From contig CAIQUZ010000014.1 of NCBI GenBank assembly GCA_903875135.1, positions 1 through 64,000 of the forward strand: a stretch of DNA of 64,000 bases, read 5' to 3'. The notes under the pieces were generated by a model, which was given only the letters and a program-made list of their open reading frames with translations, ran no database searches and had not been told where the DNA came from. The translations under genes were made by a program, and so were the position numbers. This DNA comes from an uncultured beta proteobacterium (GTDB lineage: Bacteria > Pseudomonadota > Gammaproteobacteria > Burkholderiales > Burkholderiaceae). Positions within the stretch are counted from its first letter, which is position 1, and the number at the start of each line of letters is the position of its first letter. Positions 30,932 to 39,552 of the stretch are shown here, in pieces.

Positions 30932-32084
30932 CCACTTTAATTGGTTGAACCCATTTGATAGGACGCTCTGATCGCTTAGCTAAATTCGTTCGATCTTGAA
31001 CGTCTCCAGCTAATTGTCCACAAGCTGCTGCTATGTCATCTCCGCGTGTTTTTCTTACTGTAGTAACGATTTTCGCATCTTGTAGTATTTTTGCAAACTG
31101 TTCTATGCGGGCTTTTGGTGATTGTGTCAACCCAGACTCAGGAAAAGGATTAAATGGAATTAAGTTTAATTTACAACGAATGGGAGCTAATAATTGCACC
31201 AATTCGTGGGCTTGTTGATTAGAGTCATTAACGCCATCTAACATGCAGTACTCAAAAGTTAAAAAATCCCTTGGTGCAAATGGTAAGTAACGCTGACAAG
31301 CCGCCATCAACTCCTTCAGCGGATATTTGCGATTAATCGGAACCAAAATATCGCGTAATTTATCATTAGGCGCATGTAAGGAGACGGCTAACGCAACAGG
31401 TAAATCCTTTGCTAAGCGATCAATAAAAGGCACCACTCCAGAAGTAGACAATGTCACACGACGTCTCGATAAACCGTAAGCATTGTCATCAAGCATCAAA
31501 CGCATCGCACCAATGACGGGTTCATAATTGAGTAAAGGCTCCCCCATTCCCATCATGACGACATTAGAGATAACACGCCCGTCACCATGACTCAAGATAG
31601 ATTTATCGTACGAGTCATAACGTTTAATGGATTTAGGATCGGCTCTTAAATGATGTTCGGCATACCAAAGCTGACCAATAATTTCGCCAACGGTGAGGTT
31701 TCTTGCAAAACCCTGTTTACCCGTTGAACAAAATTGGCAATTGACTGCGCATCCTGCTTGCGTAGAAATACACAAGGTACCACGCTCATCTTCGGGTATG
31801 TAAACCATCTCAACCGCATTGCCGTCACCGACATCTAACAGCCATTTACGAGTGCCATCTGCGGCGGTTTGGTCACTTATCACTGGCAAGGACTTAATTT
31901 CTACATGGTCTTTTAGTTGCTCGCGAAAGCTTTTTGCCAAATCACTCATGCTATTGACGTCACTTATCCCACGTTGGTGGATCCAACGCATGAGTTGTTG
32001 TGCCCGAAAGGGTTTTTCACCAAGGCTGGCAATATATTTTGCCAGCCCATCCCCATCGAGATCTAATAAATTCGTGAGGGGAAT
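30915..32084 (-). CDS. rlmN: Dual-specificity 23S rRNA/tRNA (adenine-C2)-methyltransferase RlmN, apparent ATT start
   Basis: A radical-SAM enzyme with the CAVNCQFC cluster motif and the late methyl-carrying Cys in [11 protein letters not shown]. The first ATG in frame (31991) would cut off a conserved N-terminal part: upstream codons read [19 protein letters not shown] then [16 protein letters not shown], as in family members. The frame is open only back to a TAA directly before an ATT, and no ATG, GTG or TTG occurs in it. GGAG lies six bases before that ATT, 12 bases after the ndk stop. I annotate from ATT (389 residues); a sequencing error is the alternative. Confidence 0.9.
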   Translation of the reverse strand: MPLTNLLDLDGDGLAKYIASLGEKPFRAQQLMRWIHQRGISDVNSMSDLAKSFREQLKDHVEIKSLPVISDQTAADGTRKWLLDVGDGNAVEMVYIPEDERGTLCISTQAGCAVNCQFCSTGKQGFARNLTVGEIIGQLWYAEHHLRADPKSIKRYDSYDKSILSHGDGRVISNVVMMGMGEPLLNYEPVIGAMRLMLDDNAYGLSRRRVTLSTSGVVPFIDRLAKDLPVALAVSLHAPNDKLRDILVPINRKYPLKELMAACQRYLPFAPRDFLTFEYCMLDGVNDSNQQAHELVQLLAPIRCKLNLIPFNPFPESGLTQSPKARIEQFAKILQDAKIVTTVRKTRGDDIAAACGQLAGDVQDRTNLAKRSERPIKWVQPIKVDEEDE

Positions 32085-32096
32085 TTATCGCTCCAA

Positions 32097-32522
32097 TTAC
32101 CGTGAATACACTTGCATACCAGCGAAGAAAAAAGCGATCTCTTGCGCTGCTGTCTCTGGACTATCAGAACCATGTACTGCATTGGCATCAATACTTTGCG
32201 CAAAGTCTGCACGAATCGTGCCCTTATCAGCTTTAGATGGATCCGTAGCGCCCATGAGCTCGCGATTTTTCAAAATAGCGTTCTCACCTTCTAGAACCTG
32301 AATCATTACAGGGCCAGAAACCATAAAACTTACTAAATCTTTAAAAAATGGTCTAGCCGCGTGAACAGCGTAAAACTGACCAGCTTCTACATCTGACAAA
32401 TGTGTCATCTTGGATGCAATCACTTTTAATCCAGCACCTTCAAAACGGCTATAAATTTGGCCAATCACGTTCTTCGCCACCGCATCAGGTTTAATAATGG
32501 AAAGTGTTCTTTCAATTGCCAT
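32097..32522 (-). CDS. ndk: Nucleoside diphosphate kinase
   Basis: At 141 residues it has the family's [12 protein letters not shown] start and the active-site histidine in [12 protein letters not shown] near residue 117. It moves phosphate from ATP to other nucleoside diphosphates. It is the first gene of the long minus-strand run toward der; the 223 bases between it and the divergent BI-1 gene hold both promoters. Confidence 0.97.
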   Translation of the reverse strand: MAIERTLSIIKPDAVAKNVIGQIYSRFEGAGLKVIASKMTHLSDVEAGQFYAVHAARPFFKDLVSFMVSGPVMIQVLEGENAILKNRELMGATDPSKADKGTIRADFAQSIDANAVHGSDSPETAAQEIAFFFAGMQVYSR

Positions 32523-32695
32523 GTGTAAAGCTCCTAAAATTAATAGTTAAAAAACTGATTATACAGACTAATATGCGTAAAAACCCTTGTTAATGAATAG
32601 ATCAGTCAGAGGTAAATGATTGTTTTTACTAAAATAACCCATTTATGAGTACTGTTTTTATTTTTAAATCTTCACTTGAAATCGGCAATTTTGTC

Positions 32696-32701
32696 TATAA
32701 T
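32696..32701 (+). promoter_or_regulatory. -10 element (TATAAT) of the BI-1 family gene
   Basis: A consensus TATAAT lies 44 bases before the start codon. Upstream candidates for -35 are off the ideal spacing: TTGAAA with 14 bases and TTCACT with 19. The remaining 223-base intergenic stretch is AT-rich, and apart from the start regions of ndk I see nothing else in it. Confidence 0.5.
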
Positions 32702-32745
32702 TAATGTGTGTTTGCTAATACAACTTTTTAAAGGAGATTGTTTCA

Positions 32746-33444
32746 ATGAATGATCAAAATACGTTTGGTTACAGTGTTGGTAATACTCTTTCTGGTGCTC
32801 TAGCTAGAAACCGTGTTCTGCGCAATACCTTTGCTTTGCTTGCTCTAACTATGATTCCAACGATCTTGGGAGCTTGGGTTGGCGTTTCTACTGGATTCTC
32901 ATTCTTCAGAACTAGCCCGTTTTTAGGCATGATCATCTTTATGGGAGTTGCTTTTGGCTTCTTCTGGGGTATTGAAAAGAACAAAAACTCTGGTACTGGA
33001 GTGATGCTCCTGCTTGGCTTTACCTTCTTCATGGGGTTGATGCTAACAGGTCTGTTAACGCATACGCTGCAATTCCGTAACGGTGCTCAACTGATTATGA
33101 TGGCCTTTGGTGCAACTGGCTTGATCTTTGCTGGAATGGCGACTTGGGCGGCAACTTCTAAATCTAATTTTGAAGGACTCGGTAAATTCCTGTTCGTCGG
33201 TGTGATTCTGTTGATTCTGGCATCTGTTGCAAATATTTTCTTACATATTCCAGCGCTGTCTCTGAGCATCATGGTGATTGCTGTTGGTATATTCTCCGCC
33301 TACATCCTATATGATGTGCATCGTATCATTAGCGGTGGCGAAACGAACTATGTAATGGCAACTTTAGCGATTTATCTTGATATCTATAACGTCTTTACTA
33401 ATCTCTTAGCAATTTTTGGTATCTTTGGTGGCGAAAAAGACTAA
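32746..33444 (+). CDS. Bax inhibitor-1 / YccA family membrane protein
   Basis: The 232-residue protein has about seven membrane segments and the family's C-terminal signature, seen as YILYDVHRIISGGETNY followed by AIYLDIYNVFTNLLAIFG. In E. coli the relative YccA interacts with FtsH; other members leak calcium. The start has an excellent AAGGAG ribosome binding site. It is monocistronic, followed by a strong hairpin terminator. Two FtsH modulators, hflK and hflC, are in the same window but not adjacent. Confidence 0.92.
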   Translation: MNDQNTFGYSVGNTLSGALARNRVLRNTFALLALTMIPTILGAWVGVSTGFSFFRTSPFLGMIIFMGVAFGFFWGIEKNKNSGTGVMLLLGFTFFMGLMLTGLLTHTLQFRNGAQLIMMAFGATGLIFAGMATWAATSKSNFEGLGKFLFVGVILLILASVANIFLHIPALSLSIMVIAVGIFSAYILYDVHRIISGGETNYVMATLAIYLDIYNVFTNLLAIFGIFGGEKD

Positions 33445-33462
33445 ATCATTTATATGCTTATC

Positions 33463-33491
33463 AAAAACACGGGCTTGCCCGTGTTTTTTTT
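33463..33491. terminator. Bidirectional Rho-independent terminator between the BI-1 gene and rlmD
   Basis: AAAACACGGG and CCCGTGTTTT form a perfect ten-base-pair stem around a four-base loop CTTG, with a run of Ts on the plus strand and a shorter one on the minus strand. It serves the two convergent genes. It is the only convincing hairpin at a convergent protein-gene junction in the window. Confidence 0.85.
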
Positions 33492-33494
33492 AAG

Positions 33495-34901
33495 CTAAAT
33501 TGTATCGATGCGGTGAAAGACCGCCATGGATTCCACATGAGATGTATGCGGAAACATATTAAAGATCCCTGCTTTAGATAATGTATAGCCAGCTTCATGA
33601 ACGAGAACGCCCGCATCTCTAGCCAAAGTAGCAGGATTACAAGACACATAGACAATCGTTTGTGGGCGCAGTTGTAAAAACTCTCCCTTAGAGACATAAG
33701 CATCTTTTAAAGCGTTCACAATGGCATAAGCTCCGTCTCTAGGAGGGTCAATCAACCACTTATCAAAGGCACCCCACTTTATAAGATCTTCTAAAGTGGC
33801 TTCAAATAAATTCTTTGCATAAAAATGCGTTTTCGTCGCTAGGTAATTATGGAATGCATTCATCAGAGCGCGTTGACATAACTGATCGCTTCCTTCAATC
33901 CCGACAACTTCCTGAGCAATCGTTGCGATTGGAACGGTGAAGTTACCAATCCCACAAAATAAATCTAAAACACGGTCTTGCGCTTGAAGCTCTAAAAACC
34001 GAATCGCTCTTCCGACCAGCACTTGGTTCATCGAATGATTCACTTGCGTAAAGTCAGTGGGGTGAAACAACATCTCCACACCAAACTCCGGTAAAGAATA
34101 CCGAAGTTGACTAGAGCTCGGGTACAAGGACTTTACGGATTCTGGACCATGGGCCTGTGTCCACATCCATAACTGATGTTGCTTGGCAAAGCAGATGAGA
34201 ATTTGTTGATCCTCATCAGAAAGAGGTAGTAAATGACGTAACACCATGGCGGTCTGTAACTTCCCCCCCTCATCACCCATCGCCAGCTCAATTTGAGGAA
34301 CCCGGTCACGAACCGATAATTCCATGACCAAGGTTCTTAAATGCGGCAACAGCTCAGACCACTGCCGAGGCAGAACATCGCACGAGGTCATATCGGACAC
34401 ATAGCGATTTTGCGGTTCATGAAACCCAACCAAAATCGTTCCTTTTTTGATGGACCGATTGACAACACTTAATCTAGTTCGATAACGATAGCCCCAATCA
34501 GGGCCAGCTATGGGCGCCATGAAGGTGTCTGGTTTGACTTTACCAAGGTGCCATAGATCATCCTCTAGGACTTTTTGTTTGATGGCGAGCTGCGCTTTAG
34601 CATCCAAATGTTGCATCGTGCAACCCCCACAATTACCATACCACTGGCAATGTGGTTGACGGCGAAAAACTGCCGCTTCAATAATCTTGAGTAATCGACC
34701 TTTTTGAAACTTACTTTTATTTTGTGTGATTTCGTAGTGCACAAGCTCTCCAGGAAGCGCACCGGCCACAAATACCACCTTGCCAGGAGTATGTTCATCA
34801 TCATCTGGAAGACGACCTACACCCTGAGCATCAAGATCAAGACCGTGGATCCGTATGGATTTCTGAATTCCTTGGAGAGGGCTAGGTTTGGCGTGCCGCA
34901 A
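33495..34901 (-). CDS. rlmD: 23S rRNA (uracil-1939-C5)-methyltransferase RlmD
   Basis: A 468-residue TrmA/RlmD-type enzyme. It has an N-terminal TRAM-like domain, the 4Fe-4S cysteines in CQWYGNCGGCTMQH, the SAM motif VLDLFCGIGNF and the catalytic Cys in YVSCNPATLARD. The start is unsure: no ATG precedes the TRAM domain. TTG at the chosen position lies just after the exonuclease stop; another TTG 13 codons earlier would overlap that gene. Neither has a good ribosome binding site. Confidence 0.92.
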   Translation of the reverse strand: MRHAKPSPLQGIQKSIRIHGLDLDAQGVGRLPDDDEHTPGKVVFVAGALPGELVHYEITQNKSKFQKGRLLKIIEAAVFRRQPHCQWYGNCGGCTMQHLDAKAQLAIKQKVLEDDLWHLGKVKPDTFMAPIAGPDWGYRYRTRLSVVNRSIKKGTILVGFHEPQNRYVSDMTSCDVLPRQWSELLPHLRTLVMELSVRDRVPQIELAMGDEGGKLQTAMVLRHLLPLSDEDQQILICFAKQHQLWMWTQAHGPESVKSLYPSSSQLRYSLPEFGVEMLFHPTDFTQVNHSMNQVLVGRAIRFLELQAQDRVLDLFCGIGNFTVPIATIAQEVVGIEGSDQLCQRALMNAFHNYLATKTHFYAKNLFEATLEDLIKWGAFDKWLIDPPRDGAYAIVNALKDAYVSKGEFLQLRPQTIVYVSCNPATLARDAGVLVHEAGYTLSKAGIFNMFPHTSHVESMAVFHRIDTI

Positions 34902-34906
34902 AATAC

Positions 34907-35716
34907 TTACTGAGTAAAGCCGGCCAAATATTCTGACCAATGTTTAGCGGAAACTGCTTCTATCGCTAATTCTTTTTTCACGAAATCCACTTCCATCGCA
35001 TATTCCTCTGGTGAAAATGCTCCTCGAAACAGCTGATAGCGACAATACATGAGGTAGGTATTGACAACATCGGTCTCGCAATACGCACGGATCTCTTCTA
35101 ATTGGCCAGCAGCGTAGGCCGGCCATACTTGGGAACCATCCATCCCCATCTTGCCCGGAAAGCCACAAAGCTTCGCCAAGGCATCTAAAGGGGCATTCGC
35201 CTTACCTTGGTAAAATGCTAATAAATCCATGAGGTCTAAATGCCGTAAATGGTAACGACTGATGTAATTGTTGTATTTAAAATCTCGAGCATCATGATCA
35301 CCACTTTCACCCATCTCCCAATAACGAGAAGCACTCACCTGATTGATTAAGGCTCGATAATTTAACACCGGCAAATCAAATCCACCACCATTCCAAGATA
35401 CTAACTGAGGGGTGTATTTATCAATTAGCTGATAAAAGTCTGTAACAATTTCTTTTTCAGAACTATCTAATTTGCCCAAGGACCCCACTTTAAATTGTGG
35501 TAAACCTTCCTTAGTTGTTCTTCGAATGACACAAGAGATTGCAACGACTCGATGAAGATATAACGGAAAGAAAGAGTTTTGGCTATTGGCCAGTCGATCG
35601 GCGATTGCTTTTTCAACAACCTGGGCATCAGTCATCGTTGCAGAATAATCACCTAACTGCCTCAGGCCAGCAGCATCTGGTATGGTTTCAATATCAAATA
35701 CCAAAACTGTTTTCAT
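34907..35716 (-). CDS. DEDDy 3'-5' exonuclease of the PolB-exonuclease-like family
   Basis: The 269-residue protein starts MKTVLVFDIETIPD (Exo I motif, Asp and Glu), continues with LVSWNGGGFDLPVL (Exo II) and ends with AYCETDVVNTYLMY (Exo III, Tyr-x3-Asp), making a DEDDy ribonuclease H-fold exonuclease without a polymerase domain. A start 23 codons earlier would run into the NlpD-like gene and lacks family similarity. It sits between nlpD and rlmD, an arrangement I recall from betaproteobacteria. The nucleic-acid substrate is unknown. Confidence 0.85.
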   Translation of the reverse strand: MKTVLVFDIETIPDAAGLRQLGDYSATMTDAQVVEKAIADRLANSQNSFFPLYLHRVVAISCVIRRTTKEGLPQFKVGSLGKLDSSEKEIVTDFYQLIDKYTPQLVSWNGGGFDLPVLNYRALINQVSASRYWEMGESGDHDARDFKYNNYISRYHLRHLDLMDLLAFYQGKANAPLDALAKLCGFPGKMGMDGSQVWPAYAAGQLEEIRAYCETDVVNTYLMYCRYQLFRGAFSPEEYAMEVDFVKKELAIEAVSAKHWSEYLAGFTQ

Positions 35717-35729
35717 ACTGCTCTTTGTG

Positions 35730-36407
35730 TTAGTTGTCAAAATAGCCTGACGGATCAATGGGCTTACTTTCGCGGCGTAATTCAAAATGTAATTTCACAC
35801 GATCTGTCTCAGAGTTACCCATCTCAGCAATCTTTTGGCCACGCTTAATGGTATCACCCTCTTTTACTAAATTTTTACTGTTGTGAGCGTAAACGCTGAT
35901 GTAACTATTATTGTGTTTAACAATCACGAGATTACCGTAACTACGTAAGCTATTTCCAGAAAAAATAACGTTTCCTTCTGCGGCTGCAACCACGGGATCA
36001 CCAATCTTGCCCCCGTACTCAATACCTTTATTGGTTGTGCCATTAAAACCATCCAATACCGGGCCATTACTCGGTTTACCTATTCTAAAATTAGGATCAA
36101 ATGGCGGGATTGGTTCTCGATTCTCAGATTTTACCGGTGGATTTTCAGTGACTGGCTTGGTCGTATCTGTCACTGTTTTTTTATTTTCGGCAGGCGTTGG
36201 CGATTTAGACACTGTCTTTGGCGGTGGCTTCACCTCATTGGAATTCGTTACTGACCAGTTAGGCACCACGACTACCGGTGTTGGTTTACTTAAAGAGGAT
36301 GACTGGTCTTTAATTGGCGCCGGACGAGACGCGGAACATCCAACACATAGAACTGTCAACAGCAGTGCTATCGCAAGATAAACATGAGAAAACTTCAAGG
36401 AAGACAT
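35730..36407 (-). CDS. NlpD-like M23 lipoprotein without a LysM domain
   Basis: A 225-residue lipoprotein: signal peptide with lipobox CVGC (Cys 24), a Pro/Thr/Lys-rich linker to about residue 110, then an M23/LytM domain (115-220). The zinc ligands are lost: canonical H-x3-D reads NKGIE at 126-130 and H-x-H reads KLH at 205-207, as in the non-enzymatic activators NlpD and EnvC. A LysM domain would normally lie in the linker region but I see none. The ATG follows AAGG and the pcm stop by four bases; surE-pcm-nlpD is a classic order. Confidence 0.85.
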   Translation of the reverse strand: MSSLKFSHVYLAIALLLTVLCVGCSASRPAPIKDQSSSLSKPTPVVVVPNWSVTNSNEVKPPPKTVSKSPTPAENKKTVTDTTKPVTENPPVKSENREPIPPFDPNFRIGKPSNGPVLDGFNGTTNKGIEYGGKIGDPVVAAAEGNVIFSGNSLRSYGNLVIVKHNNSYISVYAHNSKNLVKEGDTIKRGQKIAEMGNSETDRVKLHFELRRESKPIDPSGYFDN

Positions 36408-36411
36408 TGCC

Positions 36412-37068
36412 TTAAATTGTTCCTGATTGTAGTGGTACAAAAAATACTTCATCCATCGTCGTTCGCTGATACCGCTGTGAACTAATTCGTTCAATCAATA
36501 ATAGTTGTTGTTCAGTTTCACTTTTGGCAACCGGCGCAATTAATTTACCCCCAATGGCCAATTGATCTAATAAAGGATCTGGTATGCCTAAGCCAGCAGC
36601 AGCCAGGATAATTCCATCAAAGGGCGCCGCCTGAGCAAGACCACGAATCCCATCCGCATAAATTAATCGTAAGTTAGCAATTCTAAACGGTCGCAACTTC
36701 GCTCTGGCACTATCGTGTAAAGACCTGATTCTTTCTACGGAATAGACCTCCTCAGATAAGAGACTTAAGACGGCCGCTTGATAGCCACATCCTGTACCAA
36801 TTTCTAAAACACGTCCCATCTTTTTTTGATTTTGCATCAAGGCCTGAATCATCTTGGCCACCACCGAAGGTTTAGAAATGGTTTGTTCACGACCAATCGG
36901 CAAAGAAGAATCTTCATAAGCTTGAGCAACCAAACCGGGGTCGATAAAAGCATGGCGTGGTACGGTTGCCATTGCTTGTAAAACTTCATGATGGGTTACT
37001 CCAGCCGTAGCTAATCGTTGCGCCATTTGACGTCTGGCGGCATCGAGGACTTTGTCTGGTTTAACCAC
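36412..37068 (-). CDS. pcm: Protein-L-isoaspartate O-methyltransferase
   Basis: The 218-residue enzyme repairs isoaspartyl residues. It has VPRHAFIDP, QTISKPSVVAKMIQAL and the SAM motif VLEIGTGCGYQAAVLS. The start is GTG, seven bases after the surE stop. The surE-pcm-nlpD order is widespread in proteobacteria and links protein repair and stationary-phase survival genes. Confidence 0.95.
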   Translation of the reverse strand: MVKPDKVLDAARRQMAQRLATAGVTHHEVLQAMATVPRHAFIDPGLVAQAYEDSSLPIGREQTISKPSVVAKMIQALMQNQKKMGRVLEIGTGCGYQAAVLSLLSEEVYSVERIRSLHDSARAKLRPFRIANLRLIYADGIRGLAQAAPFDGIILAAAGLGIPDPLLDQLAIGGKLIAPVAKSETEQQLLLIERISSQRYQRTTMDEVFFVPLQSGTI

Positions 37069-37075
37069 GTTGAAC

Positions 37076-37852
37076 TTAGCCCCTATTCCAAGAAGATTCC
37101 AACATACTCAAACGACGCTTCTCATCCGATAAATTGAGTTGTAAGGGAGTTAAAGAAATAAATCCCTGTTTAATCGCATCAAAATCCGTTCCTAATGAAG
37201 CATCTTTCGCTTCGCCAGCTGGCCCAATCCAGTAAATAGGATCACCTCGTGGACTCGTCTGCATTATGACAGGTTGGGAAGGATGCCGATTGCCCAAGCG
37301 AGTGACCCGCCAACCGTGCATCATGTCATAGGATAGATTGGGTAAGTTAACATTAAGCAAGGGCGCATGCAAGCCTCCATCCGAAGGTAATCCACCTTCA
37401 ATTGCTTGTTTGACCACATCATAAGCAACTTTTGCCGCATCATCGATCTTGGCCCACCCTCGGTCGACTTGAGAAAAGGCAATCCCGGGAACGCCAAACA
37501 TGACCCCCTCAATGGCTGCCGCAACCGTACCGGAGTACAAGACGTCTTCACCCATATTTTCGCCTTGATTGATGCCAGAAATGACCATATCCGGCATTTC
37601 ATCCAAAAATCCAGTTAATGCAATATGGACACAATCCGTTGGAGTTCCATTGACAAATAAGAACCCATCACGCTCACCACCAGCAACCCGATGAATTGAT
37701 AAAGGTCTTGATAGGGTTAAGGAGTTTGAGGCCCCACTGTGATTTTGCTCTGGAGCGATCACAGTAATCTTGCCTAAAGGGGTAAGAGCTTTTACTAACG
37801 CGAGTAAACCAGGCGCTAAATAACCATCATCGTTCGATACGAGTAAGTGCAT
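37076..37852 (-). CDS. surE: 5'/3'-nucleotidase SurE
   Basis: A 258-residue metal-dependent phosphatase with the N-terminal [13 protein letters not shown] (metal-binding Asp pair), [11 protein letters not shown] and [18 protein letters not shown]. It hydrolyses nucleoside monophosphates. I chose the ATG directly before HLLVSNDDG; a TTG six codons earlier is possible. It is the first gene of the surE-pcm-nlpD run. Confidence 0.95.
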   Translation of the reverse strand: MHLLVSNDDGYLAPGLLALVKALTPLGKITVIAPEQNHSGASNSLTLSRPLSIHRVAGGERDGFLFVNGTPTDCVHIALTGFLDEMPDMVISGINQGENMGEDVLYSGTVAAAIEGVMFGVPGIAFSQVDRGWAKIDDAAKVAYDVVKQAIEGGLPSDGGLHAPLLNVNLPNLSYDMMHGWRVTRLGNRHPSQPVIMQTSPRGDPIYWIGPAGEAKDASLGTDFDAIKQGFISLTPLQLNLSDEKRRLSMLESSWNRG

Positions 37853-37942
37853 AGGAATATTATGAACCAATCTTTAAGGATAAGGTGCTACAGATAAATA
37901 AGATAACTATTTTAGTGATTAAATGCAATTCGCAAAGAATTT

Positions 37943-38353
37943 TTAATTACTTTTTAAAATAGTCACTTTTACCAAAGGTTCAGCTTGGTCTTTTTGCTCA
38001 CATTCAATCAACACATCTGTCCAAGAATCAAAAAAAGCTTGGTCATTGAGAATCGTCCGAGCGTTCATTTGAATCGTTCGCACTAAATACCCGTCCACTT
38101 CTTTTTCACGCATGATGGCGTTTTCTGAATTTGCCTCAAGCCAACTGAAGTTTTTAAAGCTCTTGTTCTTTTTAAATAGCGTCAAACTCGCTGCCATACA
38201 GGAAGCTATTTCTGGTCGTTCGCCTTGCACAATAAAGTTTTTAAAATCTTTGGCAACTTGCGGGGTCACGGGAGCTCCTCGCCCCATAGCAAATGATGCG
38301 CTCAGCAGGAGCGTCAACAATACAGAAATACGCATTGGTCGGATCTGATTCAT
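37943..38353 (-). CDS. Small exported protein of unknown function coupled to pstS
   Basis: The 136-residue product has a signal peptide (basic start, hydrophobic 9-22, ending AMG) and a compact mature part with two Cys (in EIASCMAASL and VLIECEQKDQ), possibly a disulfide. No family is recognised. Its ATG overlaps the pstS stop as ATGA, so it is very likely translated together with pstS and may act with it in the periplasm. Confidence 0.7.
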   Translation of the reverse strand: MNQIRPMRISVLLTLLLSASFAMGRGAPVTPQVAKDFKNFIVQGERPEIASCMAASLTLFKKNKSFKNFSWLEANSENAIMREKEVDGYLVRTIQMNARTILNDQAFFDSWTDVLIECEQKDQAEPLVKVTILKSN

Positions 38354-39384
38354 TTCACAGGATATAAGCTTTTACCATTAGCATCTTTAATAACCTTCCA
38401 AGAGTTTTGAATCCTATCGACTACTGAATTTTCATGAATTAATAAGTAACTATAACGATTGGCATTGGGAATCCCATTTTTATAGACCCAATCGAAGAAT
38501 TGCAGCATTTCTTGTGTATCAGACTGATTTTGCGAATTTCCATGTAGCAGTACGTAGGATACTCCTACAATCGGCCAACTGTCAGCCCCATCCAAATTGG
38601 TTAAAACCTGATAGTAATTTTGGCTCTGCCAATTCGCTTTTGCCGCCGCAGCAGAAAAAGTATTTAAATTCGCTTGAACAAATACACCACTCTTGTTCTT
38701 TAAACTCACCATCGATAATTTGTATTTTTGTGCATAAAGGAACTCGACATAGCCAATCGATCCCGTTGCCTTAGCTACTAAAGAAGCAACGCCGTCATTC
38801 CCTTTTGCCCCAGGACCTGAAGGCCATTTGATCTTAGAGCCAATCCCGAGCTTTTCATCCCAAGCATTACTCACCCGTGATAAATAACTAGTAAAAGTAA
38901 AACTTGAACCCGACCCATCTTCGCGATGAACCGGTGTAATGGCCTTGTTGGGTAAATTGAGGGTTGGATTTAAGCTACGGATCGCCAGATCATCCCAAAA
39001 CTTGATTTTTCCAAGGTAAATGTCGGCCAGTACCTCCCCAGTAAGGTGTAATTGATCGGATTCAAGACCTGGTAGGTTCACAACCAAAACAATCCCGCCA
39101 ACAACTAATGGAAACTGCAATAAGTCATCATGTGATAACTCTGCCTGAGTCAAGGCGATATCTGTTATTGCAAAGTCAACTGTTCTGGCCGTGATTCGAC
39201 GAATACCTTCAGCAGACCCCAGCCCCTCATATCGAATTATCGTTTTACTGACTTTTTGATAATCGTCAATCCAAGACTTCATCACGGGCAATGGGAAAGT
39301 TGCACCAATCCCATTGACCTCAGCCCCAGCAGAAGCAATGAGGCCAAAAGAAGCAATACCGGCGATGAGAAAACGTAGCAACAT
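38350..39384 (-). CDS. pstS: PstS-type phosphate-binding periplasmic protein (no transporter genes beside it)
   Basis: A 344-residue protein with a signal peptide (to about residue 21) and PstS hallmarks: NGIGATFPLPVMKSW at the mature N-terminus, YEGLGSAEGIRRI, and the phosphate-contacting HREDGSGSSFTF near residue 155. PstS delivers phosphate to PstCAB. No pstC, pstA or pstB occurs here; downstream there is only a small exported protein, and a porin gene diverges upstream. I do not see a convincing Pho box in the 168-base divergent region. Confidence 0.85.
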   Translation of the reverse strand: MLLRFLIAGIASFGLIASAGAEVNGIGATFPLPVMKSWIDDYQKVSKTIIRYEGLGSAEGIRRITARTVDFAITDIALTQAELSHDDLLQFPLVVGGIVLVVNLPGLESDQLHLTGEVLADIYLGKIKFWDDLAIRSLNPTLNLPNKAITPVHREDGSGSSFTFTSYLSRVSNAWDEKLGIGSKIKWPSGPGAKGNDGVASLVAKATGSIGYVEFLYAQKYKLSMVSLKNKSGVFVQANLNTFSAAAAKANWQSQNYYQVLTNLDGADSWPIVGVSYVLLHGNSQNQSDTQEMLQFFDWVYKNGIPNANRYSYLLIHENSVVDRIQNSWKVIKDANGKSLYPVK

Positions 39385-39552
39385 ATGAAGAATTTTTATA
39401 ATTTAACAATACTGAACTATAACGTAACTAGGTGACAATATAATCCCACCAATAATGAGGACAAAATGTAGCTGGTTAGCTTTTTGAGAACCACTCGTAT
39501 TGATAGCTTAATTGTATTCAATTGAACAAAAACAGAAGAAATATACTGAATC

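Noticed and set aside
39385-39440. TTGTCACCTAGTTACGTTA as a Pho box for pstS
   Set aside because: Only the first half-site resembles the CTGTCAT repeat; the second does not.
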